Shown here piece by piece: positions 8,220 through 17,079 of a stretch of DNA of 64,000 nt. The notes under the pieces are model-generated. The model had not been told where the DNA came from and did no database searches. It saw only the letters and a program-made list of their open reading frames with translations. Within the stretch, counting starts at the first letter, position 1; each line of letters starts with the position of its first letter. The position numbers and the translations under genes are program-made. This DNA comes from Paraburkholderia nodosa DSM 21604 (GTDB lineage: Bacteria; Pseudomonadota; Gammaproteobacteria; Burkholderiales; Burkholderiaceae): the NCBI RefSeq assembly GCF_000519185.1, contig NZ_JAFA01000003.1:68583-132582 (forward strand). The letters run 5' to 3'.

Positions 8220-9662
8220 ATGGCAAGCACGATCACGAACACCACGACCGCCAGCGCGAACAGCGCGCTGAGCGACGCCGCCCAGTCGATCATCAGCGGC
8301 GCGACCAACTCCTCGCTCGACGTCAATCAGCTCGTCAAGGCGCTCGTCAACGCAAAGATCGCGGGACCAAGCGCCATCCTCAGCGCGAAGCAGACCGCCA
8401 GCAACACGACGCTATCGGCGCTCGGCACGCTGAAGTCGGCGCTCGCTTCGCTCCAGACCGCACTCGAGCCGTTCAAGGATGGCGCCGCGCTGCAACGCTT
8501 CACCGCCACGACGAGCGAGAAGGACAAGGGCTTGAGCGCGGTGGCCGGCAAGAACGCCGTGGCGAGCAGCTTCACGGTCGAAGTCGATCGCCTGGCGACG
8601 GCGCACAAGCTCGCGTCGGACAGCTTCGACACGGGCGAGACGCTCGGGGAAGGCAGCCTCGACATCTCGATGGGCGGCAAGTCCATGCACCTGACAATCG
8701 CCGCGGGCAGCAACAAGCTCACCGACGTCGTCGCCGCGATCAACCGGGCGAAGGACAACCCCGGCGTCACGGCTTCGATCGTCAACGGCGCCGACGGTCA
8801 GCACCTCGTGCTGACCGCGAACAAGACCGGCGCGGCCAACGCGATCGACGTGCAGGCGGGCCCGGGCCTCGATGCGCGCCTCGCTTCCTCGCAGATGCGC
8901 GAAGTCGAGGCAGCCGGCGACGCCGAGCTGCGCATCGACGGCACGCGCGTCACGAGCGCAAGCAACACGGTCGAGGGCGTGGTGAGCGACATCACGATCA
9001 AGCTCGCAAGCGCCTCGGTGGGCACAAAGCAAACGCTCACCATCGCCCCCGACACCGAAGCGACGGGCACCTCCATCCGCGACTTCGTGAAGGCGTACAA
9101 CGGCTATGTGGATGCCCTGAACGGGCTGACCTCCTACACGGCCGCGACCGGTTCGACGAGCGCGCAAGCGGGCGCCCTGCTCGGCGACTCGATCGCGCGC
9201 ACCCTCGCGGCGAGTCTGCCGGCGGTCGTTTCGGCGGGCGTGAAGGGCAGCGACGGCGTGACCCATTCGCTGGGCGAGATCGGCATCAAGCTCGACAAGA
9301 GCGGCAAGCTTGAGATCGACGACGAGACGTTCAAGAAGGCGCTGCAGCCGGGCAACAGTGCGATTGCGGCGCTGTTCGGCAGTAGCGGCATGACTGCGAA
9401 ACTCAACAGCGTCATTACGCCCTACGTGCAGTCGAGCGGCATCATCGAGCGGCGCAGCACGGCCATCAACAAGGAGCTCGACGACATCAAAAAACAGTCG
9501 TCGATGCTCGATGTGCGCGCAACCCAGCTCACTGCGAAATTCAACCGCCAGTTCACCGCGCTCAATAACCTCATGTCGATCATGAACAACAACCAGCAAT
9601 ATCTGACACAGCTCTTTGGCGGCGCAAACAGCGCGGGCGCGCTCGCCACGAATCACAAATAA
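8220..9662 (+). CDS. fliD: Flagellar filament cap protein FliD (HAP2)
   Basis: A 480-residue hook-associated protein 2, which caps the growing filament and helps fold flagellin as subunits emerge. The N-terminal FliD_N domain begins about residue 30 (SSLDVNQLVKALV); the variable central region is followed by FliD_C (about 235-460, GTSIRDFVKAYNGYVDAL and LNSVITPYVQSSGIIERR) with a C-terminal coiled coil. It has no cleavable signal, as expected for type III export. A near-consensus sigma-28 promoter precedes it. No fliC, fliS or fliT gene is adjacent, which is unusual for fliD. Confidence 0.93.
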   Translation: MASTITNTTTASANSALSDAAQSIISGATNSSLDVNQLVKALVNAKIAGPSAILSAKQTASNTTLSALGTLKSALASLQTALEPFKDGAALQRFTATTSEKDKGLSAVAGKNAVASSFTVEVDRLATAHKLASDSFDTGETLGEGSLDISMGGKSMHLTIAAGSNKLTDVVAAINRAKDNPGVTASIVNGADGQHLVLTANKTGAANAIDVQAGPGLDARLASSQMREVEAAGDAELRIDGTRVTSASNTVEGVVSDITIKLASASVGTKQTLTIAPDTEATGTSIRDFVKAYNGYVDALNGLTSYTAATGSTSAQAGALLGDSIARTLAASLPAVVSAGVKGSDGVTHSLGEIGIKLDKSGKLEIDDETFKKALQPGNSAIAALFGSSGMTAKLNSVITPYVQSSGIIERRSTAINKELDDIKKQSSMLDVRATQLTAKFNRQFTALNNLMSIMNNNQQYLTQLFGGANSAGALATNHK

Positions 9663-9982
9663 GGCTTGAATGCGCGGGGCTCGACGCTAGCAAACGTCGA
9701 CGGCAGACGAAAAAAAAGGCCGCCGAGTGAATCGGCGGCCAACAGGGGACGTGAAGAACAACCGCGAATCGAACTATCAAATCGACCCGACCGCTCCATC
9801 ATGGCGAGCCAAAATTAAGACAAACTTAAACGCGCGCAAAAAACGATCGGGAATTCCGGCGCGCGAGGGCGCAGCCAATTGAAAGAACGCGTAATAATGG
9901 GCTGGCTATACTTGATCTGGTCCGGGCCGCTCGTTGATTCACGCCCGCATGACCGTCTTCTACCCAACCCGGAAGAGCCGCC
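9663..9982. other. Intergenic region, 320 bp
   Basis: Contains an A-tract plus perfect hairpin (9711-9740). The rest carries no recognisable gene; a TATACT hexamer (9907-9912) is a possible -10 for the small membrane protein downstream, without a clear -35. Confidence 0.4.
9711..9740 (-). terminator. Hairpin with 5' A-tract (minus-strand terminator shape)
   Basis: GGCCGCCGA-GTGAA-TCGGCGGCC perfect hairpin, preceded by a long A-run that would be a T-run on the minus strand. It sits after fliD and may also slow + strand transcription. Confidence 0.5.
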
Positions 9983-10228
9983 ATGTTTGATCGACTGCAT
10001 CGGTTTATGGAAGGCGCAGGTCCCGAGCGGCGCCATCGCGTCTGGAGCAAGGTGCGCATTTTCGTGGCCGCAATGGGCACGCTCGGCTCTGCCGCCGGCA
10101 TCGCCATCGCGGTGGTCGGCCTCATCAACTTCGACCACCAGAAGGTGATTGCCGGCGTGGCCGTCATCATCGTCTGCACGGCGATCTACGTGTCGATCCT
10201 CGTGCGCGACCGCAATCGCGCCGACTAG
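9983..10228 (+). CDS. Small two-helix membrane protein, function unknown
   Basis: An 81-residue protein with a basic N-terminal third (residues 1-25) and two hydrophobic segments (about 27-47 and 53-73), ending in a charged tail RDRNRAD. The positive-inside pattern predicts both ends in the cytoplasm. The RBS GGAAGAG is 6 bases before the ATG. Not assigned to a family. Convergent with the next gene. Confidence 0.7.
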   Translation: MFDRLHRFMEGAGPERRHRVWSKVRIFVAAMGTLGSAAGIAIAVVGLINFDHQKVIAGVAVIIVCTAIYVSILVRDRNRAD

Positions 10229-10252
10229 CCACGCCGCCCTGGCGTCACTGCC

Positions 10253-10867
10253 TCACTGCAAGTTCTGGCCGTCGCGCGTGACATGCACGGCGGTCGCGCC
10301 CACGTAGTCGGCGCGAATGCTGTCGCCCACCTTGATCGATTCGAGCGGCACGTCCGGCGGCGCCACCACCACGACCGTGCGGTTCGGTCCGCGCAACGCG
10401 ACCTTGCGGCTCTTGCGGTCGATCTTCTCCACCGTCGCGATCACCTGCACGCTGCGCGCCGTCGCCGTCATGCCACCGGAAGCGGGCGTGGTCGCGACCG
10501 TATCGACGCGCGAGCGTATGCCCCTCGTGGCCATCTTTTCGGCGCGCAGCAGCAACGCCTCCTTGTAGAGGATGTTCACATGATCGCCAGGCTTGAGCTT
10601 GCTCACGTCGCCGACTGCCGGATCGACGGCGACCGTCACCAGGTTGCGTCGCGCGCCGCGCAGCGTGACCGAGTTGGTGGCGGCGTCGATGCTCACGACC
10701 GTCGCCGTGGTCTGCACCTCGCCGATCTGCAGCGCGGCGTTGGGCGCACTGTCAGGCGCGGCATCGGACGCCGTCTGCGCAAACAGCGGCACCTGCGGCG
10801 ACGCGCCGAGGGCAAGCACGAGTATGGCGCCGAGCAGCGGCGCGGAAGAACGATAGCGCGTGGACAT
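10253..10867 (-). CDS. Exported protein with two repeated beta domains, function unknown
   Basis: A 204-residue exported protein. The signal peptide (LLGAILVLALGASPQVPLFA) is followed by two similar about 70-residue units, each with the order (T/I)ATV.(S/K)ID, VTLRG or VALRG, then LKPGDHV or IKVGDSI and an alkaline beta-strand. This looks like an internal duplication of a small OB-like fold often seen in proteobacterial periplasmic proteins. The start at 10867 is fixed by AGGAGG a few bases upstream; the longer in-frame extension overlaps the next gene and lacks signal features. Confidence 0.72.
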   Translation of the reverse strand: MSTRYRSSAPLLGAILVLALGASPQVPLFAQTASDAAPDSAPNAALQIGEVQTTATVVSIDAATNSVTLRGARRNLVTVAVDPAVGDVSKLKPGDHVNILYKEALLLRAEKMATRGIRSRVDTVATTPASGGMTATARSVQVIATVEKIDRKSRKVALRGPNRTVVVVAPPDVPLESIKVGDSIRADYVGATAVHVTRDGQNLQ

Positions 10868-10926
10868 GTAGCCTCCTTGTGTGGATCGTGAATGGCAAGA
10901 GAGCGGCATGGCGCCGCTCTCACGCG

Positions 10927-11325
10927 TCAAGCGCTGTTCATGCAGGCTTCTTCGGCCACACAGCGCAGGTAATGGGCATAGACACGCTCGCGTTCCTCGT
11001 TCGCGAGCTGACGCTTTTCGGCAAGCCGCAGCATGCGATGCCGGTCCGCGCCGAGCGTTTCGTAGTAGCGCTCGGTATGCAGGCGCTTGAAGCGCGTATA
11101 GAAGTCCGGGCCAGGCAGGCCCGAATCGGTCGAGAGCAGCGAGGCATAGTCGGCGTCGCGCGGCTCGCATAGCGCGGCCGCGGCCGCCTCGAGCTTTTCG
11201 TAACGCACCCGCAACGGCACGTCGCCCGCGAACAGGGCATGAAACGCACCGTACGGCACGAGCGAGCGCCGGCTCGCAGCGCGGCGCAACAAACGACCTA
11301 CCTTTTCATCGAGTTCTTGATTCAT
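10927..11325 (-). CDS. Conserved-looking hypothetical protein
   Basis: A 132-residue, mostly helical, soluble protein rich in Arg, Glu, Leu and Tyr; no signal or membrane segment, no recognised domain. ATG 11325 (MNQELDEKVGRLL) is preferred to the upstream in-frame ATG at 11391, which adds a low-complexity Arg/His stretch. It is 59 bp upstream of the signal-peptide protein on the same strand, with an AGAGCGGC/GCCGCTCT hairpin (10902-10921) between them, so co-transcription is uncertain. Confidence 0.65.
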   Translation of the reverse strand: MNQELDEKVGRLLRRAASRRSLVPYGAFHALFAGDVPLRVRYEKLEAAAAALCEPRDADYASLLSTDSGLPGPDFYTRFKRLHTERYYETLGADRHRMLRLAEKRQLANEERERVYAHYLRCVAEEACMNSA

Positions 11326-12132
11326 CCGCAGCGGCCAGAAAGCGGGCCGCCGCCCATGCCGCGCATCGTGTGACGAAACGCGCAGACGCATTTGGCGGCC
11401 CGGCAGGATTCAGGGACCCGTTTCGCTACGCGATACGCTGCGCGGCGAATCCGGCATTCTGCATTCGCTGATTCGAATCCAATCCGCATTCGAATCGATT
11501 CGAAATGTTTGCGAAAACATTCTGCACAAAAAAATCAAATCACTCCCTGAAATTGCTCCATCGCCGTCGCCACCCATGCCGAGGCACGCCATTTTTTACC
11601 GGGTGGTGGCCGAACACGCTAACAAACATCTAAAGGTGCGACCGCCACTATTTAATCCATATTGGATAAAAGCGATTCAACTCAATATATGCTGAATACC
11701 GAATTAGTCATACAAAACAATGCGGAGTGTTGCTTTCCAATCTTTGAGCAATTAAGTCAGGTTAACTGGCTGCAATGGGAGCAAACTTCGCATTGCGGGA
11801 TCGGCACGAAATGGCGGCGCCCATTGTTGACCAACGCGAGTCGGTTGTTTTTTCCCATTAGTTCAGGATTATCCACAAGTCAAGCAGACTATTTTTCCGC
11901 TAGCTATACACATTCCCTACAAAAACAATTATTAATATCCGCTGCGGAACACCGAGGCGTTTCGCAACAAGCGCCCTTCACCGGGCGTCGATTTCGCCGT
12001 CCGTCATGCTCCCGCGTCACCGCACCGGCGCCGGGTCCATGGCAAGCGACAAGACCCGCTTGCAGGAAGGGTTACAGGAGCGGCACATCCGCATTGCCGC
12101 GTGTCCGGAATCTTTCGTCGACGAGTGAACAC
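11326..12132. other. AT-rich intergenic region, about 800 bp
   Basis: From about 11460 to 11950 the base composition drops sharply compared with flanking DNA (many A/T-rich words, e.g. TATTTAATCC, ATTATTAATATCC). No recognised gene. A frame beginning TTG 11662 runs open into the HTH gene at 12133, but its first 157 codons show no domain and unlike codon use. May be a remnant of acquired DNA or an extended regulatory region. Confidence 0.5.
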
Positions 12133-12537
12133 ATGCTTACCCGAACCGAGAACCTGCCGAGCGTCGCGAGAAGAATGGCCGCCGGCCAGATGTTGATGGA
12201 AGGCGCGACCGTGAATAGCGTCGCCGACTCACTCCACCTTTCCGCCCAGACGGTGAGGCGCTACAAGTCCATCGTCGAGGACGGCGGACTCGCCGCGCTC
12301 CAGCAGATGAGCGTGGGCGGCCGTCCTTCGGTGCTCGATCAAGCCGCGCTAGGCTGGATCGCGAGCGCCCTGCACGGCTCCGCTCGAGAGCACGGCTTTG
12401 CGAGCGATGCGTGGACCAACAGCCGCGTGCGCGAGCTGATCGGCCGCCAGTTCGGCGTGCACTATTCGCGCGTCTATACCTGGCAGATCGTCTCGAACCT
12501 CGGCCTCGGCCACCGGCTGTCGAAATCCGCGCGCTGA
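12133..12537 (+). CDS. IS630-transposase-like helix-turn-helix protein (no DDE domain)
   Basis: A 134-residue DNA-binding protein with two HTH units as found at the N-terminus of IS630-family transposases: a first HTH at about residues 10-50 (GATVNSVADSLHLSAQTVRRY) and a winged HTH_33-like unit at about 85-130 (WTNSRVRELIGRQFGVHYS then YTWQIVSNLGL). The catalytic DDE domain is absent; the protein stops naturally after HRLSKSAR. Either a domesticated regulator or a transposase remnant. The AT-rich DNA upstream and lack of terminal inverted repeats in view leave both open. Confidence 0.7.
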   Translation: MLTRTENLPSVARRMAAGQMLMEGATVNSVADSLHLSAQTVRRYKSIVEDGGLAALQQMSVGGRPSVLDQAALGWIASALHGSAREHGFASDAWTNSRVRELIGRQFGVHYSRVYTWQIVSNLGLGHRLSKSAR

Positions 12538-12580
12538 ACGGGATGGAGGACGTCGCGCGCCGCACGAAAGCCGGCGCGCC

Positions 12581-14206
12581 TCAGCCTCGCGTTGCGGGCG
12601 CATCGCGGCCTCGGGTTCCGGCCTCGGAGTCCACCAGCGGCTGCGCCCCCTCGCCCGTCCATTGCTGCGACCGGACCTGATTGCGGCCCGCTTCCTTGGC
12701 CTCGTAGAGCAGGCGGTCGGCAGCGGCCAGCAGCTTCGCCCCGCTGCCGCCCTCCGGCGGATTGCAGCTCGCACACCCCGCGCTCACCGTCACGCACCCA
12801 TGGTGCGTACCACTCAGCGTGAGTTTGTCCGACTCGATGCGTTTGCGGATCTTCTCCGCCAAGCGCGTCGCGGCGTCGAGCGCCGTGCCCGGCAGCACCA
12901 CCGCGAACTCTTCACCGCCAAAGCGCGCGGCGAGATCGGTTGCGCGCCGCGATCCTGCGGCGATGCGCCCGGCCACGAACACCAGCACCTCGTCGCCGGC
13001 GGCGTGCCCGTAGGTGTCGTTGAAGAGCTTGAAGTGGTCGATATCGAAAAACAGCACGGCAAGCGGCGTGCGTTCGCGCACCGCGTGATGCCATTCCTGC
13101 GCGAGACGGCTGTCGAGCGCGCGGCGGTTCGCAAGCCCCGTGAGCGGGTCGGTGACGGCGAGGCGCAGGAGCTTGCCCTCGGCCACCACCTTGTCGCGCA
13201 GCGCGAATGCGAGCATCCAGGACACCACGACCCATGCGCCGCCGAACACCGTGGTCATCACGAGGGCGATATAGCTGCGCCGCCGCCAGCCGGCGAGCAC
13301 ATCCTCCACGGCGGGCGCCACGACGACGATGAACGGCGAGTTGCCCACGTGCGCAAACGTGTAGATGCGCTCAACCCCGTCGAGCGCCGAGTGCGACGTA
13401 TAGGTGCCGGTGTCGCGACCCGAAAAGAACGCGAAATTCGGCAGGTCCTCGTAGTTCGAGCCGACGCCGCGCATCGAGGGCGGCTTGCTCGCGAGCAATG
13501 TGCCGTCGCGCATCAGGATGAAGAGGTGGCCGCCTGGGCCCAGGTCGATGCGCTCGAGCAGTTGCTGAAGATAGTCGAGGCGCACCCCGAGCAGCGCGAC
13601 GCCGGCGAACGTGCCGTCGGGCGCGTTGATGCGGCGCGTGAGGCCGATCGTGAGCGCCCCGCCGCGCAGGCGGGAATGGAACGGCTTCGAAACGAAGAGG
13701 CCCACATGCGGGTCGCGCTGCTGCACGATGAAGTAGTCGCGGTCGGCGAACGAAACGCCGGCGGGTGACACCTCGGAGGCGTTGCTGCGCGAGGCTTTCA
13801 CATGGCCCGTGGCGTCGATCACATAGACCCCGCCGAGCCTCGACGCCGCCATCGCCCGGTCGAACAGCACGCGCTGGCGCAGCGCCTCGGGCATGCTCCA
13901 GGTCTGCGGCTGCTGCGCCGCCGCGACCACGGCCTGCAGCGACAGGTCGTAAATTTCGACATTGCGGCCAATGTCGTTGCTGATGAGCTGCACGAGGTTG
14001 TGCGAGTTCTCCTGCGCGTGACGCAACTCTTCGGCACGCCCCTCGTAAAGCGCCGCGTAGGTCAGGATCGCCATCACCGTCGCGACGAGCGTGCCGGAGA
14101 GCCCTGCGAAAAAGGGATAGTTGCCGATCAGGCCCGTTGCCGCCTTCGCCCGCGCGATGGCCCAGCGGCGCACCAGAAGACGCAGCGAAAGAACCCGTTT
14201 TGGCAT
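12581..14206 (-). CDS. Membrane-bound diguanylate cyclase with periplasmic sensor domain
   Basis: A 541-residue GGDEF protein predicted to make cyclic di-GMP. A first membrane helix (about residues 30-50) and a second (about 310-332) enclose a 260-residue periplasmic Cache-type sensor (features such as DRDYFIVQQRDPHVGLFVSKPF). The catalytic GGEEF motif is at about 430-434, preceded by FFDIDHFKLFND. An inhibitory I-site RATD (about 421-424) lies five residues before GGEEF, so product feedback inhibition is expected. No EAL domain. It may affect motility/biofilm; the only flagellar gene nearby is fliD. Confidence 0.93.
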   Translation of the reverse strand: MPKRVLSLRLLVRRWAIARAKAATGLIGNYPFFAGLSGTLVATVMAILTYAALYEGRAEELRHAQENSHNLVQLISNDIGRNVEIYDLSLQAVVAAAQQPQTWSMPEALRQRVLFDRAMAASRLGGVYVIDATGHVKASRSNASEVSPAGVSFADRDYFIVQQRDPHVGLFVSKPFHSRLRGGALTIGLTRRINAPDGTFAGVALLGVRLDYLQQLLERIDLGPGGHLFILMRDGTLLASKPPSMRGVGSNYEDLPNFAFFSGRDTGTYTSHSALDGVERIYTFAHVGNSPFIVVVAPAVEDVLAGWRRRSYIALVMTTVFGGAWVVVSWMLAFALRDKVVAEGKLLRLAVTDPLTGLANRRALDSRLAQEWHHAVRERTPLAVLFFDIDHFKLFNDTYGHAAGDEVLVFVAGRIAAGSRRATDLAARFGGEEFAVVLPGTALDAATRLAEKIRKRIESDKLTLSGTHHGCVTVSAGCASCNPPEGGSGAKLLAAADRLLYEAKEAGRNQVRSQQWTGEGAQPLVDSEAGTRGRDAPATRG

Positions 14207-14367
14207 CTGCGCAATCCTCTTGCTGACGGCGCGAATCGATGGGGCGCCGGTCTATCGGGCATGCATCGGGCATGGCTGGCACGAATCCGTCATCAAACGG
14301 ACACCCGGGCGGTTCACGATCGGAGGCGAAACCTTTGCCCACTCCCTCCCCCAGGAGCCCGCCTGCC

Positions 14368-15957
14368 ATGCCAGAATTTTCCCTGTCACCGCAACCGGGC
14401 ACCGCCCCCGCGCGCGGGCGCAACGTCAGCCTGCTCGCCTTCCTCATCGTCATCGCGGCGGGCGCCGTGTACGTGGGGATGCATCTCGCCGACGATCTCT
14501 CGCCGGTGCGCGAAAGCTCGGCGATGCCCTGGATCCTGCTCGGCATCGCGCTCCTGATCGCGCTCGGCTTCGAGTTCGTGAACGGCTTCCACGATACCGC
14601 GAATGCGGTCGCGACCGTCATCTATACGCACTCGCTTTCGCCCAATATCGCCGTGATGTGGTCGGGCGCGTGGAATTTCCTCGGCGTGCTCACCTCCACC
14701 GGCGCGGTGGCCTTCGGCATCCTGCAACTGCTGCCTGTGGAGCTGATCCTGCAGGTGGGCAGCAGCGCGGGCTTCGCCATGGTGTTCGCCCTGCTCATCG
14801 CCGCGATCGTCTGGAATCTGGGCACGTGGTATTTCGGCCTGCCATCGTCCAGCTCACATACGCTGATCGGCTCGATCATCGGCGTGGGCCTCATGAACCA
14901 GCTCATGCACGGCGCGAACGGCACGAGCGGCGTGGACTGGAGCCAGGCGCTCGGCGTGGGCAAGTCGCTGCTCTTTTCGCCGATCGTCGGCTTTTTGCTG
15001 GCCGGCCTGCTGCTGCTTATCCTCAAGGCCGTCGTGCGCGTGCCCGCGCTCTACTCGGAGCCGAAGGGCAAGGAACCGCCGCCGTTCTGGATCCGCTCGC
15101 TGCTCATCCTCACCTGCACGGGCGTATCGTTCGCGCACGGCTCCAACGACGGCCAGAAGGGCATGGGCCTCATCATGCTGATCCTGATCGGCACAGTGCC
15201 CACGGCCTATGCGCTGAACCGTGCCGTGACGGCCGAGCAGACGCAGACCTTCGTCGCCGTCGCACACGACGCCACGCGCGCGCTCGAGCGCTACACGAAC
15301 GGCGTGGCCGCGCCCGCCGATCCGCGCGCCGAAGTGGAACGCTTCATCGGCCGCCGCGCGATTTCGAGCACGACGGTGCCCGCGCTCGCCGCGCTGTCGA
15401 ACCAGGTGGCCGAACAGGTGCACGGCTACGGCTCGCTCGCGGCAGTGCCGCAGTCGGTCGTCGATAACGTGCGCAACAACATGTACGTGATTTCCGAGGC
15501 GATCCGCCTGCTCGACAAGCAGAAGGCGGTGCCCTTCTCGGCCGACGACCTGAAGTCCATCAACAACTTCCGCAGCCAGATCGACCACGCGACGAAATTC
15601 ATCCCGACGTGGGTGAAGGTCGCCGTGGCGATCGCGCTGGGGCTCGGCACGATGGTAGGCTGGAAGCGCATCGTGGTGACGGTGGGCGAGCGCATCGGCA
15701 AACAGCACCTGACCTACGGCCAGGGCGGCTGCGCGGAGGTCGTGGCGATGGTGACGATCGGCGCGGCGGACGTGTACGGTCTGCCGGTCTCGACCACGCA
15801 CGTGCTCTCCTCGGGCGTGGCGGGCACGATGGCCGCGAACGGCTCGGGCCTGCAATGGAATACGGTGCGCAGCCTCGTGATGGCGTGGGTGCTCACGCTG
15901 CCCGTTTCGATCGTGCTGGCGGGGGCGCTTTATTGGGTGTTCAAGCACGTGTTCTGA
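14368..15957 (+). CDS. pit: Low-affinity inorganic phosphate transporter (PitA/PHO4 family)
   Basis: A 529-residue inner-membrane permease of the PiT family, importing metal-phosphate with protons. The signature GFEFVNGFHDTANAVATVIYT is at about residues 70-90 and its duplicate appears as SFAHGSNDGQKGMG in the second half; another repeat (GLPVSTTHVLSSGVAG) is near the C-terminus. A soluble insert of about 130 residues (about 290-415) separates the halves. ATG 14368 is preceded by CAGGAGC. It converges with ppk2 and shares one bidirectional terminator, suggesting paired phosphate/polyphosphate functions. Confidence 0.93.
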   Translation: MPEFSLSPQPGTAPARGRNVSLLAFLIVIAAGAVYVGMHLADDLSPVRESSAMPWILLGIALLIALGFEFVNGFHDTANAVATVIYTHSLSPNIAVMWSGAWNFLGVLTSTGAVAFGILQLLPVELILQVGSSAGFAMVFALLIAAIVWNLGTWYFGLPSSSSHTLIGSIIGVGLMNQLMHGANGTSGVDWSQALGVGKSLLFSPIVGFLLAGLLLLILKAVVRVPALYSEPKGKEPPPFWIRSLLILTCTGVSFAHGSNDGQKGMGLIMLILIGTVPTAYALNRAVTAEQTQTFVAVAHDATRALERYTNGVAAPADPRAEVERFIGRRAISSTTVPALAALSNQVAEQVHGYGSLAAVPQSVVDNVRNNMYVISEAIRLLDKQKAVPFSADDLKSINNFRSQIDHATKFIPTWVKVAVAIALGLGTMVGWKRIVVTVGERIGKQHLTYGQGGCAEVVAMVTIGAADVYGLPVSTTHVLSSGVAGTMAANGSGLQWNTVRSLVMAWVLTLPVSIVLAGALYWVFKHVF

Positions 15958-15971
15958 GCACGAACGGCCAG

Positions 15972-16012
15972 AAAAAAAGCCGCGCTCTCTGTGAGGGGAG
16001 CGCGGCTTTTTA
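15972..16012. terminator. Bidirectional terminator between pit and ppk2
   Basis: AAAAAGCCGCGCTC and GAGCGCGGCTTTTT form a long symmetric hairpin with an A-run on the left and a T-run on the right, so it can stop both converging transcripts. Confidence 0.85.
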
Positions 16013-16039
16013 ATTGAATGTTGCGAACGGGCCAACCCC

Positions 16040-16990
16040 TCAATAAATATCCGGAATGAACATATCCTCCGGCACCGGCTGGCGAATGTAATCCGGATGA
16101 TGCACGCGCGACGGCAGCGTGACTTGCGGGTGCTCGATCTCGTGATACGGCACCTGGCTCAGCAAGTGGTGGATGCAGTTCAGACGCGCGCGCTTCTTGT
16201 CCACGCCCTGCACGACCCACCACGGCGCCTCGGGAATGTGCGAGCGCTGCAGCATCACTTCCTTCACGTGCGTGTAGGCCTCCCAGCGGCGGCGGCTTTC
16301 GAGGTCCATCGGCGAGAGCTTCCACTGCTTGAGCGGATCGTCGATGCGGCTCTGGAAGCGCACTTCCTGCTCGTCGTCGGTGATCGAGAACCAGTACTTG
16401 ACGATCTGGATGCCGCTCCTCACGAGCATCTTTTCGAACTCGGGCACCGAGCGGAAGAATTCTTCGTATTCGTCGTCGGTGCAGAAGTTCATCACGCGTT
16501 CCACGCCCGCGCGGTTGTACCAGCTGCGATCGAACAGCACCATCTCGCCGCCCGCCGGCAGATGCTGGGCGTAGCGCTGGAAATACCACTGCGTACGCTC
16601 GCGGTTGTTCGGCGCAGGCAGAGCGGCCACGCGGCACATGCGCGGGTTCAGCCGCTGCGTGATGCGCTTGATGACACCGCCCTTGCCTGCCGCGTCGCGT
16701 CCCTCGAAGATCACGACGAGCCGGTGCCCCGTGCTCACGATCCAGTCCTGCATCTTCACGAGCTCGCCCTGCAGACGGATCAGCTCGCGGAAATAGACGC
16801 GGCGCAGCGCACGCGCCTCGTCGCTGATCTGCAGACCGCTTTCCTGCAGCCGGTCGTCGACCTCCATTTCGAGCTCTTCGTCGTAGGCGTCGATGAGCTC
16901 TTCATTCAGACGCCGGCGGCGCTGCAGTTCGGCTTCCTGCTGTTCCACATCCCGTTGTTCGGCGTCCATCGTGCGGTCCAGTTCATTCAT
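16040..16990 (-). CDS. ppk2: Polyphosphate kinase 2
   Basis: A 316-residue single-domain PPK2-family enzyme, transferring phosphate between polyphosphate and nucleotides. Walker A GRDAAGKGG at about residues 97-105; Walker B/lid motif DRSWYNRAGVERVM; conserved RFQSRIDDPLKQWKLSPMD. A charged coiled-coil-like N-terminal extension (residues 1-60) precedes the kinase core. ATG 16990 has GGAGAGA just upstream; the longer frame adds residues unlike the family. Length fits class I one-domain PPK2. Confidence 0.93.
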   Translation of the reverse strand: MNELDRTMDAEQRDVEQQEAELQRRRRLNEELIDAYDEELEMEVDDRLQESGLQISDEARALRRVYFRELIRLQGELVKMQDWIVSTGHRLVVIFEGRDAAGKGGVIKRITQRLNPRMCRVAALPAPNNRERTQWYFQRYAQHLPAGGEMVLFDRSWYNRAGVERVMNFCTDDEYEEFFRSVPEFEKMLVRSGIQIVKYWFSITDDEQEVRFQSRIDDPLKQWKLSPMDLESRRRWEAYTHVKEVMLQRSHIPEAPWWVVQGVDKKRARLNCIHHLLSQVPYHEIEHPQVTLPSRVHHPDYIRQPVPEDMFIPDIY

Positions 16991-17079
16991 GGCGACTCTC
17001 TCCTTGGTCGATATGCTGTCAACTCGCGCCACTATCGGCGCAGCGAGTGTCACGAATATTTCAAATGCATTGCGGCGGC

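Noticed and set aside
11662-12132. N-terminal extension of the HTH protein from TTG 11662
   Set aside because: No domain, AT-rich atypical codons and no RBS; kept only as an observation in the findings.
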